Positions 1 to 10,600 of a stretch of DNA of 64,000 bases are shown piece by piece. Both the position numbers and the translations under genes were made by a program. Within the stretch, counting starts at the first letter, position 1, and each line of letters opens with the position of its first letter. The stretch is from Calliphora vicina. Lineage: Eukaryota > Arthropoda > Insecta > Diptera > Calliphoridae. The stretch is taken from contig NC_088781.1 in the NCBI RefSeq assembly GCF_958450345.1, positions 47,975,357 through 48,039,356 on the forward strand, given 5' to 3'. The notes below the pieces were generated by a model, which was not told where the DNA came from, did not search any database, and worked only from the letters and a program-made list of their open reading frames with translations.

Positions 1-1464
1 TTGTTAAATCTGTTAAAAGTAGAAATATTAAAATGGAACCATCAACTTCAGGCATTTGAGAACATAAATAAATATTTTTTGTTTAGATAAATGTTTTGAA
101 AATATTTTTTAAGATTTTTTTTAAAGTTCTCCATTATTGGGGTTTTTTCGATATATAGATTGAGTTTAAAAAAAATCAGGGCTAGATCGGGTAAATTCCA
201 TTAAATGCTCTTAAAATATGAACTTTCAGCTTCTATATACAGAAAAAAAAATCGTGCGGGTTTATTGAGGTTTTTTACTTATTTAAGTTATAGTGAAAGA
301 ACTCCTCTTGCTAAAAAAACATTTTCTGATACAAAATAGGTTAAAACATTTTTTTCTTACATTTTTTTTAAAGTTGTGTTTTTATGTATTTATGATTGTT
401 CATTACAAAAATTTATAATATTGTCTTTTGTGGCTTTTTTTTAAAAAAATTTGTACATTTATAAAATTTTGTGAAAAACAAATATTGGATTTTAAATTAA
501 ATTTATACTAATATAAATACATGCAATAAATTTATATTTTGAATCTTTTAATAGCACATTAAGTATGCTTTAATTTCCAATTTTATTCAATAATTTATCG
601 CTTTCCATTCCAAAGTTACAGCATAAATTGTGAAAAAAGGTCTATTTTTCCAAAAAACAATAATGCGCTTAAAGGGTTAAACAAATTTAACCTTTTTAAC
701 CTTTTTTTTCTAAAATGCTGTGTTTTTATGTGCTTATAATAACTCATCAATAAAAAATATAATATTTTAAAACTACGGCTTCTATGAATTAATCGCCACT
801 TTGGGTACCATTCAACCCACTAAATTCAAATACATTTTCGTAACAACATACATGTTTTTAGGATAATTTTGATTTCGTCTGCATTTAAATAATAAGAAAT
901 GTTAAACATTTTGAGAAAGAGTTCTCATCTTAGTCTAATCAATTTGAAGGCATCTGAATTTCCTGAAGCTATGTATTTGATTTATAAAATTCGGATCTAC
1001 AGTTACTCTCTTCATTGACCTTAATATTTTGATTAGTCGGATTTAAACTCATACCGATTTCTTAAACAGTGTTCGGTTCTTTACAATTGAAGTTTTGATA
1101 TCTTTACAATAATAGTATTATTCCATTAGATATATAAAGATATGTGTACAACAAATTTTAGACTATTTAGGATCATCTAAATTGAAGATATATAAACCTT
1201 TGAATGTATTGAGAGAAATGTGATCAGAAAATATGTTCACAAAGTGTTGATAAGAGGAGATACTGATTTAAGGAAACTGGAAATGGTAAGGCCAACATGA
1301 GAAGAATCTTTGAAGAAATTAGCTGGAAGTGGGACAAATAATATTTATTTCTAAACCAAAACACGTCATTACAGTGAAAACAAACAAATATACAAAAAGT
1401 ATTCCGATCCAAAATGCCGAAAACGAAAATCTCGAAATCTCTTTAAAGGTATTGGGCAATATAA
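1..1464. other. AT-rich stretch, no gene seen
   Basis: This stretch is very AT-rich with homopolymer runs. The only open frames are short and shown by no family I recognise. It is probably intron of the dynein gene (whose upstream exons lie off the left edge) or decayed repeat. Confidence 0.5.
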
Positions 1465-1819
1465 ACAAGTAAGAAGTATGATCGGTCAAGCCCGACCATA
1501 TTTTAGACTATTCACTTATACACTGAATAAATAAGCAAAAACTTTTGTTTTCATTTCAATACTTTTGGAAGTTGGCCTTATATGGAAGCTATGACTAATT
1601 ATGGACCGATCGCGGACCGAAATAAGGTCGTGTGATTTATGTCTATATGAAATTTATTTATTTTTTTACTTAGTTTTATGTCGATAACAAAATTTTTAAG
1701 AGATTTATGCTCGTTAAAGTGATTTTGGGAAACGGGCCTTACATGGGAGCTATGACTAATTATGTAACGATCATCGTATATAAAACGTATTTGGAGCAAA
1801 ATTTGTGTAGATATATATA

Positions 1820-3439
1820 CACTGGTGCATATTCCTATAAACGCACACTACTTTTTTTTAAAAAAGATTGTAAAAATTAAACAAGAACATATTTAGGGGG
1901 CTACAAATTTGTTTATTAAATTAGGTAAGACTTCACTTAAAATATTCTTTACAAAAAAAATTAATTTTTACTTTATTTATTTTTTTTACTTAATTTTTGA
2001 GATTAACAACCATTTTTAAGGGTATTTTCCTATAAACGCACTTTAATTTATGAGCCACTGTAGCATTATTAATAATGTGTGGATGATCCTTTGTTATGAA
2101 TTGTTTCAAAAATACGGTCTGTCATTGATTCCACTAATTTTTTAAGCAGATCGGAACCAATTTCCTCCCAGACTTGCTTAATTCTTAGTTTCATCTCTGT
2201 CACAGTCATTATGCTTTCATTCTGGGCATTATTTGCATAAACTTTACGGGCCATGTATCCCCACAAGTTCTCCATTGGGTTTAAGTCTGGACTACAAGCC
2301 GGCCAGTCCAACAGAGGAATTCTGTGTTCATTAAAGCAAGATTTCGATTGCTTAGAAACATTGCAGCATTACCTTGTTGGAATATGCAATCTTCATCCAT
2401 TTTTTCATCCATAAATGAGAGAAGAGCATCTTCCAACAGTTCGTTATAAATCGCAATATTCATTTTTATCGGAACAAAACATATTTTCGACTTGCCAACT
2501 GCAGAATACGCTGCCCAAACCATAACACTGCCATCACCGAAATTACGTTTTGACATCCGAACATCGTTTGATCTCAAACCATGCCAATAACATGAGTATG
2601 AGTCAGGACCGTCTAAATTAATTTTATTTTCATCAGAGAAAATTACCTTTTTCCACTCATCTGTCCATTTCATATATTTTCTGGCGAATTTTAGACGATT
2701 TTCTTTATGGTGCTTTTTTAGCATTGGTTTACATTTCGGCTTTTTCCATTTTATGTTTTCGTCGTTTCGTAAAATGTGTGAAAAGTGTTTGGAAGTCACT
2801 GGAAGATTCAATTTATTCTTTATTTGTGTGGAATTCAATTTGTTGCGGGTTGCTTCTTGTTTTATTAGATTAAGTTGTCTTCTTGTTAGTTTTGTATTTC
2901 CCTTTGTATGTTTGAGAACTCCATAATTTTGACCTTTCTTCAAGAAATTTCGCACCACATTTTCCGAACGATCGATTTTACGTCCAATTTCTATACTGGA
3001 ACATCCTTGGTCGTGAAAAAATTTAATTTGAATCTTTTCTTGATCGGACAAAAAACTTGCCTTGGGCATCTTAAAAAGTGATGAAATTTATTGATTCAAA
3101 TAGAAAAAGTTGCAGTAAATTGAGATGTTACTATTAAAAATGTACCTTTGGTTGAAAAAAAAACTAAAATTGATAATATTTTATTTTTGGTAACTCTTTT
3201 AAAAACAAATTTCACGTCTGCGTTTATACGAATCTTCCACTTAAAATAGCACCAAGAACATTTGATCGCATAATTAAGGCAAACAACAAGAATAAGAAAA
3301 AAAACTTAATTACTTTCAAAAAGTACCGTTAACTTGTCTCTCATTAAAAAAGTAAAATTTTGCTTTTGGATGAGAACAACAAAGATATAACAAAAGTACA
3401 GAAAAAAATTAAGTGCGTTTATAGGAATATGCACCAGTG
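1820..3439 (-). mobile_element. Tc1-like transposon of IR/DR type, inserted in family A repeat
   Basis: The ends are perfect 27-bp inverted repeats (1820-1846 and 3413-3439; begin CACTGGTGCATATTCC), flanked on both sides by the TA duplication (1818-1819, 3440-3441). A second imperfect copy of the same motif (core TATAAACGCA) lies inside each end, near 2022-2046 and 3211-3240. This gives long inverted repeats with internal direct repeats, as in the IR/DR group of Tc1 elements. Removing the element restores the host DINE sequence exactly. It carries one broken transposase gene. Confidence 0.92.
2069..3069 (-). pseudogene. Tc1-like transposase, DD34E type, inactivated
   Basis: The gene would encode a Tc1-family DDE transposase. 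The first reading frame runs from ATG at 3069 with two N-terminal helix-turn-helix segments (about residues 5-110) and the first catalytic Asp in FSDENK. The region of the second Asp reads FQQGNAA where the family has FQQDNAA, so the metal-binding Asp is replaced by Gly. Shortly after, near 2366, a one-base deletion shifts the frame; the C-terminal part continues to the stop at 2069 with DWPACSPDLNPMENLWG, which holds the third acid (Glu). With one catalytic residue lost and one frameshift the protein cannot be functional. Family identity is secure; inactivation is read directly from the sequence. Confidence 0.92.
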
Positions 3440-3772
3440 TATAAATTAAACAGTTATAAGCGATAAATTTCAATTTCGGGAGGACATTTGTATGGGGGAT
3501 AGGTGAAATAATAGATAGATTTCAGCCAGTTTCTCTTTTCAAACAAATGTATGTACCAAATTTGATCCAAATGTCTTCAAAATTGTGACCTGTACTTTGC
3601 GCAAATGGTTTACATGGACAGTCAGCATGACGGACATCGTTTAGTCGACTCAGAAAGTGATTCTGAGTCGATCGGTTTACTTTAACGTAGGTGTTAGTCC
3701 CAAAATTTTGAATGTTATATAATCAGCACAAAAGCATTATAACATCCCACTAGGTATAGGGTATAAAAATAC

Positions 3773-4406
3773 AGCAGCAAAGTCCATTAAACATTTTAAA
3801 TATAATGCTGGTACTAGAAGTGTTATTGAAAACGGACTATCAGAATATGGGTTGTCTGTCTCGTCAAATTATACTCTACTTGTTTCTTCTAGTGTCCTTT
3901 GTGATCAGGCAATACTGTTGAAGCTTGTTTGTCATCATTCATCCTAGGGGAAACTCGTACTATTTCGAGAAGAATTACTGTAAAAATTCACATAATCAAA
4001 TTTTTTGAGCAGTGTAGAGAATTTAATATTAAAATTAACAAACGTAAAATTGCTGTTATTTCATTTAAATTTAATACATGTTCTGTTATTCCCAATGCTC
4101 TCCAGGATCGTGTGGTAAGTATTGCTAATTTTGTTTATAAATTTTGTAACTATTTAATAACTTTTTCCTCCACTACTCTAAGGATTTACATGAAAAACGG
4201 GTAAGCTATTTATACCATATACCAAATTGTCTTTCACTAATGCTTGTTTGCTTCCTTACATGCTGCTACCATGCTTTTCCACACAGCTACTTAAAAAATC
4301 CCAAACCTATTACATAGAAACACTATCGAAATGTTACCCTGAAAATCTCTCCCTACCCACCTGTCCTACTTGTCCTGAATTTGTTTCCCTCTATTATTCC
4401 CACAAG
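3773..4406. other. Unassigned stretch before the first visible dynein exon
   Basis: There is an open frame at 3929-4204 but no recognisable domain or repeat match. The pyrimidine-rich run at 4350-4404 fits the end of an intron leading into the dynein exon at about 4407. Confidence 0.45.
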
Positions 4407-4665
4407 GATACATCGGCTGAGGCAAACGATGGTGATGGTGAGGAAGGCGGAGAACGTTTGTCACCTGAGGAGGTTGTCATCAATGTGGCTAGCGATATAT
4501 TGCAACGTTTGCCCAAAGATTTTGATCGTGATGCCGCCCTTTATCGTTATCCCACCAGTTATCATCAGAGTATGAATACGGTGTTGGTTCAGGAAATGGT
4601 GCGTTTTAATGTGCTTTTGTCGACAATACGTTCCAGTTTGGTGACTTTACGCAAGGCTATTAAAG
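4407..4665 (+). CDS. Dynein heavy chain exon (antepenultimate)
   Basis: The exon ends AAA G followed by donor GTAAGT at 4666 (phase 1). It begins with an acidic, variable stretch (DTSAEANDGDGEEGG) and then the conserved SPEEVVINVASDILQ block. The reading frame stays open upstream to 4227, but that part has no family similarity, so I place the acceptor at 4405-4406. Confidence 0.8.
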
Positions 4666-7600
4666 GTAAGTGCCTATTCAAATGAGGGATTTGAAAATAA
4701 AAACAGAAAAATATTTATTAATAATATAAAGTTACAAAATAATCTAGGAACTAAAAAAATATATATTCTGGTCGAATGCAAAATCACTAATTCTCCTCAC
4801 TGCTTGACCCATTTTGTTTATATTCCGTAGTTTCCTGGGTTGTCATCATATCATAATTTGAGGGCACTGGCACTGAATACTTAACAGTGGGATCATAAGA
4901 AAATAATACCTCCATAACCCCTTCAGCATCATCATCATCATCTTCTTCTTCTTGTATTGGTGCCACCTCAATGATTTTCTCCTCCGGTTTTTCAATAAAG
5001 CGTACAGCTGGAGGCTCTAAATTTATATCGTCTGACTCTTTAAATACAATTGCTTGTTCCCCTTCCTCAAATTCCTCTTCCTCAATTTGTTCTTTTTCTT
5101 CTTCACTCTCTGACTGCTCTTCGAAAATCTCATAAGATGAAGAGGATTTATGTTCCGGTGTTGGTATCACTTCTTCTGGAGAAACTTCTTCCTCTTCTAA
5201 TTGCATTCTTTCTAAAAATTCCTCTGATGATGTTTGTGCAAATATTGGAGTTTTATCAAAAGTCCAGATATTTTTAATATCATGGGTACTGGGTGTAATA
5301 TGCACTTTACGGGGTTGTATTTGTGGCTCAGGCTTGACATATTCATCCATATGTAACAACGAGCGATCATCCGATAGCTTGTCTGGATCTACCAGCAGTA
5401 ACTTTTCACCACTCTTTAAGCATTTGGTAATATCTGCGACAGCGGATCCACTCATAGAACCTAGCCGTCTAACTTTTACCTCATCATAGCATTCTAAGGA
5501 TATTTTTTCGTCCGAGTTATCTTTAATGATCATATCATTTTCCGAACATACTAAATCGGTATGAGCTAGCTGATCGTGAAATTCTGGAGGTTTTGGCATA
5601 TCAACAGAAATAATAGAAGACCTGGGTATTACTTGATCAAAAACGTCATCCAATAAATCACGAACATTTTCAAAGGCAACTCGCTCCTCTGCAGTACGCC
5701 AACGTCGACCGGGTACTGCATAGCGTATAACTTTTCGAATTATTGCTGAGGCTTCTTGGTGAGCTCTAGAACAACAGCAAAATTCTGTGCACTCGCAGTC
5801 GGAACTACAGTCAGCAGAGTTCAGATAAAGATCATTGTCTATAATACGATCCACAAAATCATTGGCAATTCCAAATGAAACATCATACGATTCCAAGGCC
5901 CGATAAACCTTGCCAAACAACAAGTCATTGATGATATAGTCAATGCAGTCATCTCTTTCTAAACGATAAAGTATCTTTTCAATATCCGGCATAACAATAT
6001 CCTTGAGAGCATGCCTTAGGGTATGATAGTTAAAAGGATTTTGTACTTCATTAAATGACTTTAGCCAACCGGCAATTTCTTTATCTAATTCTCGAGCCAT
6101 GTTTACCACATGCTGTTCGGCTTTTTGGTCAGCATAGTCATGGATATCTGTATCCAGTATGGATTCCAAAAACTTGTCCGTTACTTCTTTATTAGTTTGA
6201 TCACACTCCTCATAAAGTTTCTCGTACTCCTCACGCATACAATTCTCTTTTTGTCTTAAACCCGCCTCGGCAGCCTCACGATGCCATCTCTCTCGTTTAG
6301 CCATCATAGTAAAGAAATGCAGTTTACGCTGTTCTTTCAAGCGTGACATTTCCTCGGTCAAAAAACGCATTAACCAACCAATGGTGTTGCCCTCATATGA
6401 GTTGATTAATGTTTCCAATTCTTCATTACGCATTTCATTTTGCAACATTTCCATATGGAGACGTTCAGTTTGCTTTTGTTGGCGTAATTCCTCCATAAAG
6501 TCCTCTTGTTCAGATTCTTTTAGGGAACTTTGGGAATCTCTAAGAATAGAGCTAGCTGCTGATGTGCTACTTCTAGAGCTGAGAGTGTTTACTTTGCTGA
6601 TAACTTCTTCGGGTAGGTGTATTTGCAGATTTTGACCAGGTTTTTCCTCAGTTTTTGAGGGCTCTTTAGCCTTTAAGCATAGAGGGGTGTATTTCTGTAT
6701 TCTGGAAGTTTCTCGAAGAGTCTGAAATTTTATTAATGATAAAGATTATTTTGTTTTAAGGATAAATTTGTGTTTCATTACTAACCCTAAGACTTTCATA
6801 CAACTTTTTCAGATTTGTTTCCGAGCAAAAGTTTTGCTCCACCTCCTGCAAAACTTCTTTGGGTTTAGACCATTCTCTTAGCTTGGCAAAGGGACACTTC
6901 AGATTTTTGGCATCCATTTTAATGGCTCTCTTCTCCAAGTCATCCATACGCATATTGAAACCTTTTTTTGATGCAGTAAAATGCCTTCGACTTGGATTAA
7001 CACCATAACGCATTTTGGGAGCATAGAATTCAGAGCCAGGATCACCCAATTCTTGGGTAATATGTTCCTTACGCCATACTCTAGGCTGTTTGTTATGCTT
7101 TATTTCCAGACGCCTTAAAGCTCTATTAAATTCGATTTCATTCTTTTTAAGAGCTGCTTTTCTTTTGGCTTCTATTTGCTCACAGCTTTTTTGTATTCTC
7201 TCATTAGAAGCTGTATGCATTTCCCGCTCTCTTTTATCAAACATACGTATTAGTAATTCCAATCTTAACATTTGACATTCCTGTATATATTCCTCACGCT
7301 CTATCCAATGTTCCCATTCAAAAGCTTCCAAAATATGTTCATGTTCCTGGAGTTTAGCTTGTTCTTTGGCCTCTGCCAGTTGTTTGCGAAAGTTCTCCTT
7401 TAAGGCCTTGGCAAAGGACCAACGTTTGCGGGCTCTTTCTAAAACTTCCACCTCATATAAACCGGGAGGACCATCTCCTGTTAATATGGTGGGCAATTTA
7501 AATATTTCTAAATTTTCTAATTCCTCCGGATCATTGGAAACACCCGGTAAATAGGGCAATGTTTGAGCTGATGATTCTCTGTTAAAGAAAGAGAAATGGT

Positions 7601-10600
7601 TCTTTTGTATGAAACGGAAAGAGCTCTTTTATTAATATTAATCTAAATGCATTTATGTTCATACATAAATATATTTTTAATGGTTCTTTGTGATTTACAA
7701 TTTTCTATTCATATTTTAAGCATAATTTCCACTTGACTGGATATTTGCCTGTACCATCAACAACCTCATCATTATCAATGAAATCATCATTACCATCATC
7801 TGAAAATAATGTGTGGGTTGCTTCATCATGATGTTGATGTAGATGATGATGATGAGTAACAACAATACCATTAGCTACAAGGCAGCAGCAGCGAGCATTA
7901 AATTATTTTTTTTATCAGGGTAATTATATAGCTTCATTTAACATTATCTGAAATATTTACTGCTGTTGTTGTTACTTTTTTTAACTTAATGGCTATTCTT
8001 ATCAAAAGCCTGAAGATGACTACGACCATCATCATTATTATCATGGCCATGATGAAGTTTTCTAAGGGTAATTTAAAATTAAACAAAAACTTTGTTGTAT
8101 TGTGTCTTGTGAGTTTTTTTGGGGGGTGTAAAAGTTAAATGCGTAGGTTGATGCGACTTTGAGGGATTTTTAAATGGGGATTATAAAGTATTTGTTTTTT
8201 TTATAAATTTATTTTGTAAAACCTGACAGGATTTTATAAATAGTTTGTAATTTTTTTTTAATAAACTTAAGTTAAATTCACACCTAACAAATATTTTTTC
8301 GAAATAAGGATGACCACTAAACAAAAATGTACTTATTTTCTAGTTTGTCTTACCATTTCTAATTTCTATATTTTCATTAGCAACCCCTTAAAGTATACAT
8401 CTTATGGATGGTTATAGATGGCGGAGTTGATATTGCCGTAGCCCCCAAATAACTTAAATATATGATTTATATATTAATATATCCGCCATAGTTCCTGTTC
8501 GGTTGCTATTTAAAATATAGAAAATCGGCCCACAAATAAGCAAACCAAACGACTACCTTGATTTTTGATCTATTTCGGGATTACTAATTCATAAGTACAG
8601 ACAATATGGATATACAAGGTGGCGCAAAAGTAATCCTCCTATCAGAAAATGCTATAAATTTTGCGATTGGCCCCTAATGTCGGTTCTGTTTTGACATTTA
8701 TGTAGTAAACATATGCGAAATACACGTTAATAAACAATGTTACGCTACACAGCTCCAGAAAGCGGAATATTGCTGACTATTTATTTGACTAATAAGGAAG
8801 ATGATTTTTCATCAAAAATAATCATGAGTGATGAGGCCCATTTCCATCTTAGCGGGTACGTAAATAAGCAAAATTTACGCTTCTGGGGCACTGAAAATCC
8901 GCGTGTAACCCACGAAGAGCCATTACACCCGCTCAAAGTCACTGTATGGTATGCTGTTTTCGCTGGAGGAGTCATCGGACCTTTTTTCTCCGAAGACGTC
9001 GCGGGCCAAACGGTTACTGTGAATGATGAGCGCTACAGAGCAAGGATCAACGAGTTCTTTTTGCCGCAACTTGATGAATTGGGATTGGAAAACATGTGGT
9101 TCCAACAGGACGGTGCAACGGCACACACTGCACGTGCCACAACCGATATGCTGAAGGATGCATTTCCCGGGCGCCTAATCTCCCGTTTTGGCGATTTGCA
9201 CTGGCCAGCAAGATTGCCTGATTTGACCGCTCCAGACTTCTTTTTGTGGGGCTTTTTGAAGTCGCGGGTTTATGTCAACAAGCCTCAGACTCTTGCAGCT
9301 CTTAAAGACAATATCCGTCAAGAATGTGAGGACCTATCGCCGGAAGTTTTGGCCAAAGTGATGGAAAATGCCATAAAAAGGGCTCAAATGACAATCAACT
9401 GTGGCGGCGGCCATTTACATCATATTCTCGACTTGATGTAAAAAAAATTAAAAGACCAAATAAAAATAATCCACGAAGAATCAAAGTTTTTCATTTTTTT
9501 TTAACTGCAGCCAAAAAACAAATAATGATAGATATTTCAAAGACCTTTCCCACGGCGTATATAAAGCCATTGTAATTCGGGCCTATAATGGGTCAAAATC
9601 GAGAAAAATATTTTTAAAACCGATTTTTTTTCAACCAACACAACATTTTCAACATTTCTCTTAAAGTTGGCTGTTTTTTATATGAAAGCCATATCTGATT
9701 CGTAATTTTGAACCAAACAAACAGTGTACAGTGCTACAGAATCAAAATATTTGAATTTCTATGACTTAAAATGCGAGATTTTTTTAAAATGTTTAGCTTT
9801 TATTTTGAAACATATGATATAAATTTATTCAAATGATTGGCCATTGTAAGCTAGGTAGTCCCATTTTTCTGGGAACAAATGAATTCCGAGCCAATATAAC
9901 TAATAACTAAGCTAATGTCGGATATTCCAGAGAGAGAGCGATCTGCATCGATCGAAACAAATAGTAGTCGGACGAGGCAAGGTCTTGACTATAAGGTGGG
10001 TGAGGCAAAACTTCCCAACCTTTTCAACAGCTTATAATAGATAGGACCCTTTTGCTCCCACCAAATACAGAGCATTACATAAGCTCCATGAATATTTGGC
10101 TTTGGTACGATCTCTTACTCTTGGGGTTATCGTAATAGATCCATTTTTCATTCCAAATAATGATTCGGTGCAAAAATGATTTTAGCGAAGTCGATATAGC
10201 CATGTCCGTCTGTCCGTCTGTATGTTAAAATCAACGGTACCGTGAAATAGCTCCCAAATGAAATAACTTCCAATGAAATAATTCCCATCAAAAATGAAAT
10301 AATTACCAAACTTGAAAAATGAAATAACTACCAAAGGGTAAAATGAAATTACTCCCAATAATCGGCGGTTTCATAATTTTAAAAATATTACTCCCAAAAA
10401 AGCGAAATAACTCCCAATGAAATAAATCCCAATAGATATGAAATAATTCCCAATCCGAAGCAATTTATTTATGTAATCTAAAAAAAGGAAAGTTTTACTC
10501 CTCTGGGATGTCTCAAAAACTGGCTTCACTCAGAAAATTTCTTTTGCATTGACGGCCTTCGGCCGGGCGCTAAGGTTTTCTACTCTGGGATGTATCAAAA

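Larger units (their letters stand above)
1465..3772 (-). mobile_element. DINE-1/HINE-like element, family A, split by a Tc1 element
   Basis: Read on the minus strand this is a family A copy. At its left edge is the 3' hairpin (variant of GGTCGGGCTTGACCGACC) next to AAGTAAG, followed by two copies of the module around 'ggagctatgactaattatgg', and at its right edge the 5' end near 'gtatagggtataaaaatac'. The segments 1465-1817 and 3442-3772 are contiguous in the other copies of the window, so the 1.6 kb between them is a later insertion. DINE-1/HINE elements are non-autonomous relatives of Helentrons known for a 3' stem-loop and a GTCY microsatellite; class assignment is inference from these features. 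Confidence 0.7.
8376..9655 (+). mobile_element. DINE-1/HINE-like element, family B, split by a rosa-type mariner
   Basis: The left part (8376-8614: module ttcattagcaacccc through gacaatatggata) and the right part (about 9523-9655: aatgatagatatttcaaag through gggtcaaaatcgagaa) are adjacent in the copy at 43494-44230. The copy lacks the 3' hairpin. It lies in CFAP91 intron 2. Confidence 0.7.

Noticed and set aside
3929..4204. Open frame before the dynein exon as a possible extra dynein exon
   Set aside because: No dynein family motif and no matching splice signals.
5050..5277. Plus-strand open frame over CFAP91 exon 4 (also 6381-6635, 7090-7275, 7366-7554)
   Set aside because: Shadows of the minus-strand coding exon.
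7705..7799. Short acidic open segment on the minus strand with a good acceptor (tattttcag) and phase compatible with CFAP91 exon 1
   Set aside because: It ends in a stop after 31 codons, lies in simple-repeat sequence, and the exon 2 route gives a full-length conserved protein. At most a rare alternative end.
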